Source of the DNA: Apodospora peruviana
Taxonomy: Eukaryota; Ascomycota; Sordariomycetes; Sordariales; Lasiosphaeriaceae
Length of the DNA stretch: 64,000 nucleotides
Reading direction: 5' to 3'
Assembly: GCA_033439685.1 (NCBI GenBank)
Contig: JAUEDM010000007.1
Location: 2,532,501-2,596,500 of the forward strand
In this document: positions 11,801-21,879 of the stretch, piece by piece
How positions within the stretch are numbered: position 1 is the first letter of the stretch
Layout of the letters: every line of letters starts with the position of its first letter
Notes under the pieces: model-generated
Seen by the model: the letters and a program-made list of their open reading frames with translations, nothing else
What the model was told of the DNA's origin: nothing
The model's database searches: none
Position numbers and translations under genes: made by a program

Positions 11801-14800
11801 ACTCAAATTCTCGGTGATGATCCGATCCTTCTCGAGCACCGTGGTAGTGCCCTTGATGAGCCGGCGGATTTCGGCCGCATGATCACGGCCGTATAGCAAG
11901 ACGACGGGGACTATGATCCTCTGCAGGAACCTGGCGTAGAGCCAAATACCGTTCAGAAAGAAGACAGTGGGCCAGCGGATCACGGAGTGGACATCATGGA
12001 TGACAAAGTCTAACTCACGCTGGTACTCGGGGTCAGCAGTCAGAGAGATGATCAAGAACTTGATGGCGGTGTTGAATCTGCGCAGTAGAGACGCGAAGCC
12101 GGATTTGATGGCAAATCGTTTCGATGTGTCTGGCTTAGCCGCCCATTCGGTGAGGAGCGGGTGCTTTTCGCTGTTCTTGGGACTCAAGCTGTGGTAGTCG
12201 TCGGTCTCAAACTCGTCATCCAGTTCCAGGTTATGGGCATAGCTGAAGATGGCCTGTGTCGCAGCGGCGGCCAACTCGCACCGGGCAATCCAAACCTCGA
12301 CGTCCAAAGATGAGCGAACGCCAAGGTGCTTGCGCAGCCAGGTCTCTTCGTACGGCGACAGGGGAAGATTTGATCTAGATAGTCGCTGAAGCAGGAAAGC
12401 TCGAACCTGTCGGGGCAGATGGTCCCATTCAATCTCGCTGTCAATTCCAAGGAGCAGATACCGGAGCAAGGTCTTCTCGTACGCTGCGATGAACCGAGCG
12501 CGCTCGGTCCTGGACGCTTCGAGCTGATACTTGACTCCCTCTGGGACGGCGATTTCGTAGTCGCCGGTATTGTGAGCAACAACCAGCTCGGCCATCATGG
12601 CCTCGCCGTGAGACATCATCATACGATGCTCAGCCGTCGCCTGCACAATGGTTTCGGCGATGATCCTCCAGTGGCGGTGGACGTTGAGGGCCCACTCGTC
12701 GACAGAGTCGGTAGCCAGGAGGATAAAGATGTGCAGATGGTTGCCCTGCTTGCGAGCAATGGCGCGGACTTTGGGCTCCAACGGCGGGAAATCGTTGGCA
12801 GAGATAAGCTCGACCGTTGTCAGCCCCTGCTGCCAGCTCTCAGTCGCCAGGCGAGTCAGAGCGTCTGCCCTTGGGAACGCATATCGCAGCAGATCACAAG
12901 GACCAGGACCATGCGACCTTGACCAAGAGATGATGCTCACGACCTTGGTCGCTGGGTGCTGCGCTGGGTTGAGTATAACGCGCTTATCCGGATCAAGACG
13001 CTGCACAGCGTCAAACATCCTCTGCATGGTAGACATAGCGAGCTCTGGGTATGGTTCGAGAGTAGCAACGGAGTAGGTGGCCGTCGGAGCAGACACGCTG
13101 TCGGTAATACGCGCCTGCTCGCTGATGTACGGTTCCGGCTTCTTGAGCAGTGTCGGCCAGCCCAGCTTGGCGACGAACAACGAGAGGATACCCGCCGTCC
13201 AGTTGGCCGCCGACAGGGAAATGACGCCGCTGTAGGCAAAGTTGGGGAGGGCAGCGTGGAGCGCAAAACCGATTGGGAAGCCGACAATAACGGCGATCGC
13301 CAGCGGCTTCTCGCCGCCGAATCCACAGAAGACCTTGTTGTACTGGAAGAACAGCAAGCCCGAGTACGCGCCCACGTAGCACAGGAACATGATGCTGTTG
13401 TCCGCGTTGTCCTGGAATACCCACATCAGGAAGGTGAAGATCGAGACAGCCCAAAGGTGCAGGAAGAAGAACTTGAGCAGATTCTGCCAGTAAAGTTTGC
13501 GCCTGGCGAATGCATCCTCGGCCGTCACCTCGTCGAGGCTTTTGAGTGAGGAGATTGGGGTCGTGGACTTCTCGTTGGCCAGTGTCCACAGTGGTTGAGA
13601 GACAATGTCGAGCATCAGGGCACCCATGAGGTAGTAGCTTAGACCCCAGCCGACGCCGAGCCGGAAGGTCTCGCTGCTGGCAGCTGACAGACCAACAAGG
13701 TTGGCCCCTGTGAGCAGAGCAACCCATTTATCTGTGAGAGCGACGAGGAAGTAGAGCAGGCCCGACCAGACGTCCAGACCTGTGGTGCGCCAGTGGAGGA
13801 AGGCACTGTGGAGCTTCAGCCCCTTTTGCATCTTGGTCATACTCTCGGTGGCGGCCTTCATCGTCAGATTCCACGTCGTGCTGTACACCAGTGGCATCTT
13901 CGACCGCTTGTGGGCGGTGTACCACCGCATGAGAAACATGGTGGGCGGATAACCCTTGGCGAGCTTGATGATCAGGGGGTCCGCCTTGGACTTGGTTGGG
14001 AGCCAACGCTCCGTCTCCCTCAAGACAGCGAGGTGAATTGCCATGCGCGCCCGGTGCATCAGCTGCTCGTCGGTGATCCTTTTCAGGTCTATTGCGGAGC
14101 CTTCAGGGGTTTCTTTGTACCACTTCATGACCTCGGCGTCGGCGACCAGGGGGATCTTCAAGTGCCAAGAGCTCCAGGATCCAATTGTGCTGCGGGCAAC
14201 GATCAGAATGGCAATCAGGAACGCGGTAAGTACCGGTACGTAGACAATGATATCGTTGCCGGTCCACATGCTGAGGATGGGCGAGATGAACAGGATCGGG
14301 ACGCAGCACAAGACCGAAGTCCTCCCCGACAGGAACCGCGAGCCTGGCGACTGGTAGATCGAGAGAGCGCTCAGCACCATCATATACGTCGAGAGTAGGA
14401 TGAGGTAAAAGGCGAAGGTCAGGGCGGCGAAGATGCCCTTGACCGCGAGGAAGGTCACAAAGCCGATCAACGCAATTGCCAAGGTGAAAGCTACTCCCGC
14501 CGCAAACCGGGTGAGCACGAATTGGTTCATGGCCGGGAATGCACTCGCAAAGAAGTAGTAGCTGCCGCCGGAGCAGATCCAGGCTCCGAAAGCACCGCTC
14601 ACGAGCAGCGCCAGCATGAGCGCCGAAGTGGCCATGGTTTTCTGATCCGAGGTCATGAAGGTGGTCAGGAACAGGCCGCGCCCAATTGTGGTCAGCAACA
14701 TGACGTCAAACAGTGCCGGCAGCGCAAAGATGCCGAAGAACGTGATGTTGTAGTAGAAGGGCAGCTTTTCTCTCCCGCCCGTGGGATCGAAGTCTGCCTG

Positions 14801-17335
14801 CATGGCTGCGTACGCCGTTGGCAGCTCGGTGAAGCCCTCCTCGCGGACAGGCGGCTGGTTGCGCATGTAGTACTCGCGGTACCGCGCCGCAATGATGCGG
14901 CCGACGTGTCTTGCGTCCGTGTCGAAGAAGGACTCGCAGCGCGACCCGAGGGCGAAGTGCTCGGCAAAACAGCCGGGTTGGTCGTACGAGGTGTTCGGGT
15001 ACACGTTGCGGTCCAGCACCTCCAGGTAGACCTCGTCGAGCGAGAAGTTGCGGAAGGCAGAGAAGATGGACAGAGCCAGAATGTCGACGGCCGCATCAAT
15101 TCGATCTTCCTGGAGCAGCTGTTGCATTACGGCGCTGATGTTCATGTAAACATCGCCCTCGCAGTTGGTTAAAACGGTGTAGAGGCGTGACTGAACATCC
15201 TCGAAAAGGCGGACGGCTTCTTCCTGGTCTGGGATCGCACAACCCTTGCTGGCAAGCCATTCTAGACGGGCCGCAACAAGGGCCTCGGCCGAGAGCTCAC
15301 CGCTGAGGTAGCTCTTTGATCCTAGTGTACGCTGTTGGGCGAGCGTGGGCACCTCAAGTAGCTGGTACTCGATGCAGTCGCGGACCTTGTTCAGAAGGGA
15401 GGTGTAATGTCTTGACGGCAGACGCTCGAGAAGCAACATGGCTTCTGACGGCGACAAAGTCTCAACGTCGCCCGAGAGACGCGAGGCCAAGCCCCACCTG
15501 TTATCGAGGCAGCCCCCGATAGCGTCTGCCATGGCCTGCTCGGCGACGAAGCACTCGAGACGCGAAAACTTCCGGCTGGACAGAAACGTGTGAAGGATGG
15601 CGGCCGCGCGGTTTTCCGCAAAGTTGGACAGGTAGAGAACAAGGCAATCGCTCTCGCTGCTGGCCGAGTTGTAGTCATACAAGCCCCAGTATTGCGCTCC
15701 GGTCGTGGTCTGGAAGGCGGAGTGAAGACCGGAAAATACCTTGAGGCGCGGTAATACGTTGCCTTCGGTCTTCTCGTCCAACGCCGAGTCGAGGAGGTCG
15801 AGTAACTCGGGAATGACCTGCAATACCGCTGTGCTCAAAATGCGAGGATCACGGAGGACTGCGATTTGCTTGCGTGCCTCGGCAAGCTGCTCGCCGGTGA
15901 CCTTGGCCAGCAGGTTGAGACGTTCCAGTTTTCGCTGCGCCCGGCGTAAATCTTCAAATTCGGCGAATGTCGACTCGTGTCCCAGTTGGAAGCAACCCAG
16001 GCCCGACAGCTCGACACCCCTGGAAGACATGGACAAGGGGTCAATGACGGGATACCCGTGAGCTGCCGAGTAGGAGGACTGTGTTGATGCTATCGTCCTA
16101 GCTGGGCTTAACGAACGAGTCGACGGCGGTGGCCAATTCAGTCGCAGTCTTGAAGAGATATTGGGGATGAATCTCGCTAAGCTATCGTAGAGATCCTCGT
16201 TGCCTTCGACGACTGTCGTGCACACGTCGTTGTTCCGGCGCCACAGGTCGTGAGCTTCCATGTTCTTCTCGTTCTTCAGCCACATTAGCGCCCCGAGCGG
16301 TTTCGTGTGGACGGTACGCGTCTTTGCTGCTCGGGCGTTGACGAGGGCGTCCGCATGACCAATCCAAGAGAGTGCATTGTAAAAGGTATACAGCTTGTGA
16401 GCACGCGCAACTGCCGCGTAGTCCATCTTGACGTCGTTGTTGACCGTCTCCCATATCACAGTCGGGATATTGTGCGTAACCTTCTGGGCCTTGACCGCGC
16501 GCTGGACGGTCCGCATCGCCGTCATCTGGAAGAAGTTCTTCCATTCTCCGTTGGGGTGTATCATACCGTTGCGGTAAACAACACCCCCCACGAGACTCAT
16601 ATCAATGCTGCGCGCTTCGTCCTCGGTGATGTAATCGGGATGAGACATCTCGAGCCACATGTCCAGGCCCATGTCGTCGCTGACGAGCCGCGCCAGCTTG
16701 TTGATCACGGCAGGCCGAAAATGCTCTGCCCATCCGGCCAGGAGAATTCCAGTAAAAGGTGTTCTCCTGTTAGTGCTCGCCAGACGGGCGTCAAGGACGT
16801 GCACGAGGATGCCCAGGCTCTTGACAACATGATCATCATGGAAACCCCGGCCCGCCTCCACAATGGCAGACACGTCGAGCCTCCCAAGAACATGGGTTGA
16901 GGTGGACAGGCAGGATTTCAGGGCGTCAAGAACTCCAGCCTGTAGAGGGTCGACCACGAGCACATTCCATCGCGAAAGAAGACGCCGTTCATCGACCGTC
17001 GGCGGACTCGAAAAGCTGCCCAAAAATACACCAAACGACACTGCCTCGGTAGCTCGCCGCTTTGCCAACGTCGACTTGGTGGTTAGTGGTTTAGCATTGC
17101 TTCTCAGGTCTTCCAGACAACGCCCAACTGCCCTGCTAATAGGTCTTCTGCGACGGTTCCGGAATCGTCGTAAGGCGAATCGAATACTATGGTAGAGAAC
17201 GTATGGTAGTGCTATTAGGAGTGTAGCGAATGCGATGGCTGCCAATATCTTGAATCGGAGCACAGCAACTATCGTCAGCGGAGGTTCTAATGATATACAT
17301 CTCGAGGGCCTGGCATTCAACCCACCTGTCCCCAT
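8837..17335 (-). CDS. gtb3: Giant multi-pass membrane GT4 glycosyltransferase, GAG synthase (Gtb3-like)
   Basis: The frame runs unbroken for about 8.6 kb. I place the start ATG at 17335 and infer a 57-nt in-frame intron (17269-17325: GTGGGT, GCTGAC, GATAG), giving about 2,813 residues; without it the protein is 19 longer. Residue numbers below count from codon 17425. A membrane helix lies near 55-80. A soluble region at about 125-420 (VLVVDPLQAG, FTGILLAGWAEHF, LDMWLEMSHPDYI) looks like an alpha/beta-barrel hydrolase domain; this is tentative. Two sets of membrane helices follow at about 890-1080 and 1215-1425. The C-terminal GT4 domain (about 2210-2800) has the EX7E signature SEGLPLAMGEA, with glutamates 2663 and 2671. 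It matches Aspergillus Gtb3, which polymerises and probably exports galactosaminogalactan. The three genes upstream on the same strand fit that pathway. Confidence 0.88.
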   Translation of the reverse strand: MGTGGLNARPSRCISLEPPLTIVAVLRFKILAAIAFATLLIALPYVLYHSIRFALRRFRNRRRRPISRAVGRCLEDLRSNAKPLTTKSTLAKRRATEAVSFGVFLGSFSSPPTVDERRLLSRWNVLVVDPLQAGVLDALKSCLSTSTHVLGRLDVSAIVEAGRGFHDDHVVKSLGILVHVLDARLASTNRRTPFTGILLAGWAEHFRPAVINKLARLVSDDMGLDMWLEMSHPDYITEDEARSIDMSLVGGVVYRNGMIHPNGEWKNFFQMTAMRTVQRAVKAQKVTHNIPTVIWETVNNDVKMDYAAVARAHKLYTFYNALSWIGHADALVNARAAKTRTVHTKPLGALMWLKNEKNMEAHDLWRRNNDVCTTVVEGNEDLYDSLARFIPNISSRLRLNWPPPSTRSLSPARTIASTQSSYSAAHGYPVIDPLSMSSRGVELSGLGCFQLGHESTFAEFEDLRRAQRKLERLNLLAKVTGEQLAEARKQIAVLRDPRILSTAVLQVIPELLDLLDSALDEKTEGNVLPRLKVFSGLHSAFQTTTGAQYWGLYDYNSASSESDCLVLYLSNFAENRAAAILHTFLSSRKFSRLECFVAEQAMADAIGGCLDNRWGLASRLSGDVETLSPSEAMLLLERLPSRHYTSLLNKVRDCIEYQLLEVPTLAQQRTLGSKSYLSGELSAEALVAARLEWLASKGCAIPDQEEAVRLFEDVQSRLYTVLTNCEGDVYMNISAVMQQLLQEDRIDAAVDILALSIFSAFRNFSLDEVYLEVLDRNVYPNTSYDQPGCFAEHFALGSRCESFFDTDARHVGRIIAARYREYYMRNQPPVREEGFTELPTAYAAMQADFDPTGGREKLPFYYNITFFGIFALPALFDVMLLTTIGRGLFLTTFMTSDQKTMATSALMLALLVSGAFGAWICSGGSYYFFASAFPAMNQFVLTRFAAGVAFTLAIALIGFVTFLAVKGIFAALTFAFYLILLSTYMMVLSALSIYQSPGSRFLSGRTSVLCCVPILFISPILSMWTGNDIIVYVPVLTAFLIAILIVARSTIGSWSSWHLKIPLVADAEVMKWYKETPEGSAIDLKRITDEQLMHRARMAIHLAVLRETERWLPTKSKADPLIIKLAKGYPPTMFLMRWYTAHKRSKMPLVYSTTWNLTMKAATESMTKMQKGLKLHSAFLHWRTTGLDVWSGLLYFLVALTDKWVALLTGANLVGLSAASSETFRLGVGWGLSYYLMGALMLDIVSQPLWTLANEKSTTPISSLKSLDEVTAEDAFARRKLYWQNLLKFFFLHLWAVSIFTFLMWVFQDNADNSIMFLCYVGAYSGLLFFQYNKVFCGFGGEKPLAIAVIVGFPIGFALHAALPNFAYSGVISLSAANWTAGILSLFVAKLGWPTLLKKPEPYISEQARITDSVSAPTATYSVATLEPYPELAMSTMQRMFDAVQRLDPDKRVILNPAQHPATKVVSIISWSRSHGPGPCDLLRYAFPRADALTRLATESWQQGLTTVELISANDFPPLEPKVRAIARKQGNHLHIFILLATDSVDEWALNVHRHWRIIAETIVQATAEHRMMMSHGEAMMAELVVAHNTGDYEIAVPEGVKYQLEASRTERARFIAAYEKTLLRYLLLGIDSEIEWDHLPRQVRAFLLQRLSRSNLPLSPYEETWLRKHLGVRSSLDVEVWIARCELAAAATQAIFSYAHNLELDDEFETDDYHSLSPKNSEKHPLLTEWAAKPDTSKRFAIKSGFASLLRRFNTAIKFLIISLTADPEYQRELDFVIHDVHSVIRWPTVFFLNGIWLYARFLQRIIVPVVLLYGRDHAAEIRRLIKGTTTVLEKDRIITENLSGVSTWFWTLQDRGNVRVAQYAGRIDSEPKQRKGLKAVNIYNAQLVLQKRQLYDKDGSVANSFTYHYKDDSSRLPLQRECSAGKLAGQVVQYDHRGYQKVGSFMRGTNRVDWKLYYRKSAKHEDELLWGEYVFPHITIKVLWSMPPRNPLRRLEEWIPFSTVTEATYIQGNDTWHASWDYEHKFHPQVAVTLNGQPVDTPPMIGEDWFRVLKKPDNCSFLSENPFLPFSSLKTNAIARFFGFNVKRFPIPTSMARTQVWKAWRSDPDVDAVSARWLDEKLMRSDAILRPYWRLRDLGRLEAAKTYLDAQADAIMARVDVDPATSSWTHLAYKMSDIYSFGQGGDARINTRKLESQLADSEYELHVLAMDTSTWPNDPGGVSNCRRDMINNLNSIKWHVVAETANDYGVPRYQIERNVQSLTILPLWGLDFLNPAHGVLETQLDSAIIKRSITTTEADIVQNFLPILTSLVRCAQAIKITRQHVEEATRALVDLNTYFESSRNYNDVWNHPVVMQRWCELWLSEDLADNAVTISQWWDFERPTLKHLENALNLWMRYLFIFALPVPEEIPDIFQASHHFCGAMYGIVCKEKRGCSLHIWDHCISFREFTTFMGSAVSFDNPFVNSTLISLTHLSCVLLEHHADVVLPCCDYFNPGWEVELGTQAGTLEHRSTFARKIDPVVNGISNMESFEPIKTIKTSQPTVVMLSHVQYPKDLKNAILAADVIVNKWGFRDYQLHMYGDQERHATLATELIELISSKNLGEHCFILGLAKPDVVLQDAWLFLNSSISEGLPLAMGEAALTGVPVVCTDVGASYCVVTDRKTGLRFSEVVPPNDSESLARAQISVMALIGPWAKYADDKPGTDVPELAYPVPSPEQVKRIQARIYAKTEQRRALGLRGRENVLKNFSSERYLREHEQMLWIGKDRSRSNRARMLAESRGANTPPVSGKYRALRHRNSRLTPESWISLASETGGGGKKRWWDSTSTLGQ

Positions 17336-19983
17336 CTGTTCTTGATCATAGACTTCCAGCCAACCGCCAACAACCCCAAGGATTTCGGTTTCATGATGCT
17401 GGCGTACGGCACATGGCAAGTTCAACGAGAGTGGGAATAACAGGAGAAGTCTGCATTCACAATAAACGAAGGATGTGAAGCATCAATCTCGCAAAAGAAT
17501 GTGGATGATGCCCAAGTTGTCAATCTGTCAAGTGAGAAGAAGGAAACGACGAAACAGCATTTGGGAATATGGGGTAAATGGTATGGTGGAAAAGGTCACA
17601 CAAAGATAGGAAACCAGATCCAAGATCACCCCTTGTCTGCCCTGCAGGTCCAAGTTTAATTCTGGGAGCAGGCAGGCGCGTACTCCGACAGCAGAAGGTT
17701 AGAGAATTCTTCAGGAGGAGCGCCATTGTCGTCTTGAATCTCAGTGGTAGTCGTGCTCCGGGGCCGGCCCCTGAGACTGGGTCAGGGCTGGTGAGCCCGG
17801 TACGTATCGACAGCTTGAAGAAAAAGACCCTTATGGTGCGGAATCATACGCGTGTATGTGTGAAAGGGGTACTCCGGGGGTCTGCCGATCAACCTGGAAC
17901 TGGGCTGACGAGGAGGAGGGGCCGTCTGGGAGGAGAGAACAGGTAAGAAGCCCTGTTCCCGGTCATAGGCTCAGAACAGTAGCGCCGTATCAATACTTCT
18001 TCGTGTGGTTTAGCTCTTCGCCTGGGGGTGGAGCAGGGCAGATCGAGGCCTCTTGAGGGCAACGAAGCTCTGAATCGACGGTAATGAGAGGGTCTGGTCA
18101 ATCCGGACGTACAATACCAGTATGTTGTCACTGACCGGAGTCGAGACTGTACGGACTTCATGTCCGCCACAGTCCATGACTCCATGTGAAGCCTCAAGCC
18201 TCAACTCCCCTTTCCGGCCTGGTTCTTGTGCGTGAGGAGCTGAATTGGAGGATATCTAGATCTGCATGTTCCAGTACGTGGCAGGACTCTGCACTCGCTG
18301 TTGCGGCCGCCAGTTCCCCTCCATCCCACGATGAATCTCGGGACGCTAGTGCAGAGGCGGTGGCACACCAACGGGTTCCGGCTACTTCTGGTGGCCTTCG
18401 CTGCTGTACCATTCTCGTAGCTGTCGTGCCACGCGCGGTAAGCCTCCCAAAGAAGCACCGCAGGTCGTATTCTTCCGCTCTCGGTCTTGGACGACTCGAC
18501 CTCGAAGCCGGTGTACGAGACCTGAGTACCTTGACCAATTTCCGATGATTGACCTCATTCTGTTTCAAACTGGCCCACGGGTTGGATTCAGGCTTACGCT
18601 CCGGATACTGACAGACGTCAGGTTCACTGTGGCGCTGAATCCCAGCAGTGGGCCTAGGGAGAACGAGTTCCCAGGCGAGCAGTATGCCGCGGCCGTAACC
18701 CTGCTCTCAACGTTCATGATGTCGAGATATTGGGAATCGCGCGAACAGAATAAAGATGGCTGCAGAGGAACATCACTGCGGTGGTTGTTGAAGTGGATGT
18801 ACATGCTGGATAGTCCTCGCTGTGCCTGTCGCTCGCCCATGCACATCATTGTTTTGAACAAAGCTCCTAACCAGTACGTACCCGGCAAACGCGGTTGAGT
18901 TCAAGTGCCGGGTTTTGTCAGTCGATCAAGAGCGCCACGGGCGAGGCCAGTTCCGACAAGGTGAGACACACAGCCCGAGGCCACCCAATCCAATCTTCTT
19001 CGTGAGCCGTCCAATTCCATCCGCCACCATCGGAAGAGAACAGCCACATATCTTGCTTCTTGTGTGACAAATCTTGAAATGGTGCATTGGGAGCTCATAT
19101 TGACGAAATACCGATCGTTCAAAATCCATGAATAACTGAACAGTCGAGTCTTGATTTCATGCAAGAATACGGCCACAGCTCATGGCGAGACGGTCGGCAG
19201 CGCCAGGGTATCGACATCGAGGTCGAGACCGTCGAGGAAGAAGTTGCGCTCGGCCAACCGTTACCGGCGATACACCGATTGCTTTGGAAGTTATGACAGT
19301 CAGGTGATGTCGTGACGTCGTCGTCCAAAGAAAATTGGACGTTGGCGGGATGAAAAATCCGCGGATTTGTGGGAAACCCTTCAGCAACCTTGAAATTCCC
19401 GTCACTCGGGCCGACCCGCCGATCGGATCGGAGAATCCTTCCGCCCCACTACCCCCCACGGGTTGGCCCCACTGAGACGCATCTTCCCCTGTTCTCCTGT
19501 CCCAGCACCTGGTTGGTTGGACCGTTAATAAGCCGCCATTGCCAGCGTCGGGCGCCCCAGCTCCCAGCACGCTAGAAAACGCTGAGGTTCTGCCAAGTCA
19601 AAACACCCGACGACAGTCCATCACATCTGCACAGTCGTCTGTAGCACAACGACCAATCGCCTTGTTTTTGTCCCTCTTTCTTCTTGTCTCGGGTTTTCGT
19701 ATATGCATCCCCTCGCCGCCGGGCCGTTTCACCCGACTGTCACCTCTGTACGACCGTCAAACACGGTCAAACACGGAGGAAGAAAAGAAAGAAGAGAAGA
19801 CAAGAAAAAACCCGAGGACAACCCATTTTTGTAATTAACTAAGGTGATTACTACAGGACGGTAATGAACATGGGCCAAATCATGTATGGCATCTCATCAC
19901 AATCTTCAATCTCCATCACACAGCCAACCTCACCGAAAAAAAACTAGACATTCCCAAATACTCCATTGGCGCTGTGAGGCAGG
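17336..19983. promoter_or_regulatory. Long region upstream of the gtb3-like gene
   Basis: This 2.65 kb lies between the gtb3-like start and the stop codon of the sph3-like gene, both on the minus strand. It is long for a fungal intergenic space, which suits a heavily regulated gene. Overlapping ORFs on both strands at 18186-18568 are mutual shadows without domain content. No further GAG gene could be found here. A CT-rich segment lies near 19440-19700. Confidence 0.4.
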
Positions 19984-21033
19984 TCAACAGCAATCCCTCC
20001 TCTTCTTGCCCGCTGCTACCGCGCGTACAAACCGTTCCCAGCTCTGCCCAAAACTCTCATAAAAGTTGTCCACCAAATCCGTGGCAAAGATGTAGCGGCC
20101 GCGGCCGCACATCCCCTCAACCGCGTCTTCGATCTCGTGATGCCCGATCCCCGATATCAGCAGCGCATTGCGCTCGAAATCGACATGATAAAAATCCAGA
20201 CGGTGCTGCACGTCAGGGCGGCAGTACTTGTGGTAGGGTTCCTCGCACGCGCAGATTATGTCAGGACAGCCGAATTGCTCGAGCGTGCCCTCGGGAGGGG
20301 TCCCAGGGTTGTGAATTACCTTCACTTTCTATTAGTTGAAGAACAAGTAAGAAAAGAAGTGATAAAAACGTACCCATCTCTCCCCGCAAAGCCCATCACT
20401 GGCAGCCCCATTCTTGATAAACTCTGTGAGTCCTTTCAGATAAGCCTGCCGCTGATCGGAGAAATGGTTCGGGCTCTCGTCCACAAAGATGCCTTCCACG
20501 TAAAGGCCTTCGTAAAGCCCCTTCCAGTTCGCGTAGCGCTGGACCTCGGCGCATACTTCCTGCAAAGGTCTGCGACAGTAGTCGATCCTGATGTAGCCGA
20601 CGGTGCGGACGTTACGGAACGCGTTGAGCTTGGGCACTTCACGCTCGTAGTCGGCGCCCGGTAAGGGGCCGTCCCCCGGCCCGCTGTTGGGGTTGACGAT
20701 GACCAGGAAATCGATGTAAGGATGGGCTTCGATGCTGAATGGAAATCAGTCAGCCGAAACATGGTCCAGAAAGAAAAAAGAAAAGAGAGGTAGCGGCAGA
20801 GAGGTGGTGGTCTTTGTTCCAGGTACATACGCCTCATACAGTGGTTTCCAGGTGGTTTCGGTCAGTGGGTAGATGTAGAGCGGCATCACCACGCATGGCG
20901 GCGGTGTTGCTGGCCGTGATGCCATGTCGTGCTTGCTTCTGTCCCCCGTGTTCGTGTGTAGTGGTGGTGCTGGAGATGGGACGGAGGCTCCCAGCTCAAC
21001 GATAGGTTTCCGTTTGGATGCAGAGGCACCCAT
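19984..21033 (-). CDS. sph3: Spherulin-4 family glycoside hydrolase (GH135, Sph3-like)
   Basis: Three exons (20831-21033, 20374-20734, 19984-20328) join in frame across introns of 96 and 45 nt, with donors GTATGT and GTACGT. They give 302 residues. The spherulin-4 TIM barrel is recognisable from VVMPLYIYPLT, HPYIDFLVIVNPNSGPG, RTVGYIRIDYCRRP and EGIFVDESPNHF; the acidic pair in VDES matches the catalytic region of the family. Sph3 of Aspergillus fumigatus cleaves galactosaminogalactan and is needed for its synthesis. Here no signal peptide or membrane helix precedes the barrel. Instead the start reads MGASASKRK, a fair N-myristoylation and basic-patch signal. An unseen upstream exon remains possible because an AG acceptor lies just before the ATG. 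Its position between gtb3 and agd3 supports the GAG assignment. Confidence 0.82.
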
Positions 21034-21879
21034 TGCGGACAGCTGAGGCAAATGGGCGGCGGCTGGTGGTGGAGGTGGAGGGTGCTGGCTGGGTTGGGGT
21101 TGGATTTCGCCACTGTTCTTGCTTGTTGCCTGCAGGGGGTGGGTAGTTGGGCGGTTGTCAAAGTGTGTGACTGACGCGTGTGCGTAATGTGTGGCCTTCA
21201 GCTAGCTTTGAACCCCTTCTTGAAAAAAGATTAAGTCCTCCTCGTGTCTGCATCCAAGGAAACTCCTCACTGCGCCTTGTTGAGCCGCCGCTAATTATGC
21301 CGTGCTACCACACCGGGAACTAAAACCCGCTGTAGCACTGGAGATGGAAGTTGTACTCGCCAGGAGAAGAAAAAAGGAACACGCGGCACCCTGAATCAAT
21401 ATCACGTCGGAATCCCGAGACACGCATGGCCTTCCTGCGGGCCGCTTGTGTGGAACCTGTCAAGTCGGGCTCTCTGGTTCCAACCGGAGATCCGAATCAG
21501 GAACATGAAGAACTGCAGTGGGGTAGTTAGAACTACTGCAGAGAATGGCCTCTGCTGCTCTTATGAAGAACAACAAAGACGCAAAAAGGGGGAAATTTTG
21601 CGGGAATGGCAACGGGACGGGAGTCTTTGGCCAGTTCAAACTCAGGAACGACACATACCTAGGGCTGAAGGATGCACAACACACCCAGTCGTAATATCAG
21701 ATCTTTGATGCAAATAAATTACAGATTACTGGATGTATATACTTTGTTGACCACCCAGAACCAACCCCCCCCCCCCCCCCCCCCCATCTGCTGCATGTTG
21801 GCTCAGGTACATAGATAGTATACAAACACGAAGAATAATTACATCGACAATCCAAACCAGCCCAAGTCGTTAGCACTGA
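21034..21879. promoter_or_regulatory. Upstream of sph3-like gene, downstream of agd3-like gene
   Basis: This 0.85 kb carries the promoter side of the sph3-like gene and the 3' region of the agd3-like gene. It holds the 21-nt C homopolymer listed separately. I see no other gene. Confidence 0.4.
21765..21785. repeat. Poly-C homopolymer (21 nt)
   Basis: Twenty-one consecutive C residues lie about 95 bases past the agd3-like stop codon. In that gene's transcript the run would be poly-G if the 3' UTR extends this far. The exact length may be unreliable in the assembly. Confidence 0.9.

Noticed and set aside
18186..18568. Overlapping 120-codon ORFs on opposite strands as a missing GAG gene
   Set aside because: The two frames mirror each other and neither contains glycoside hydrolase motifs.
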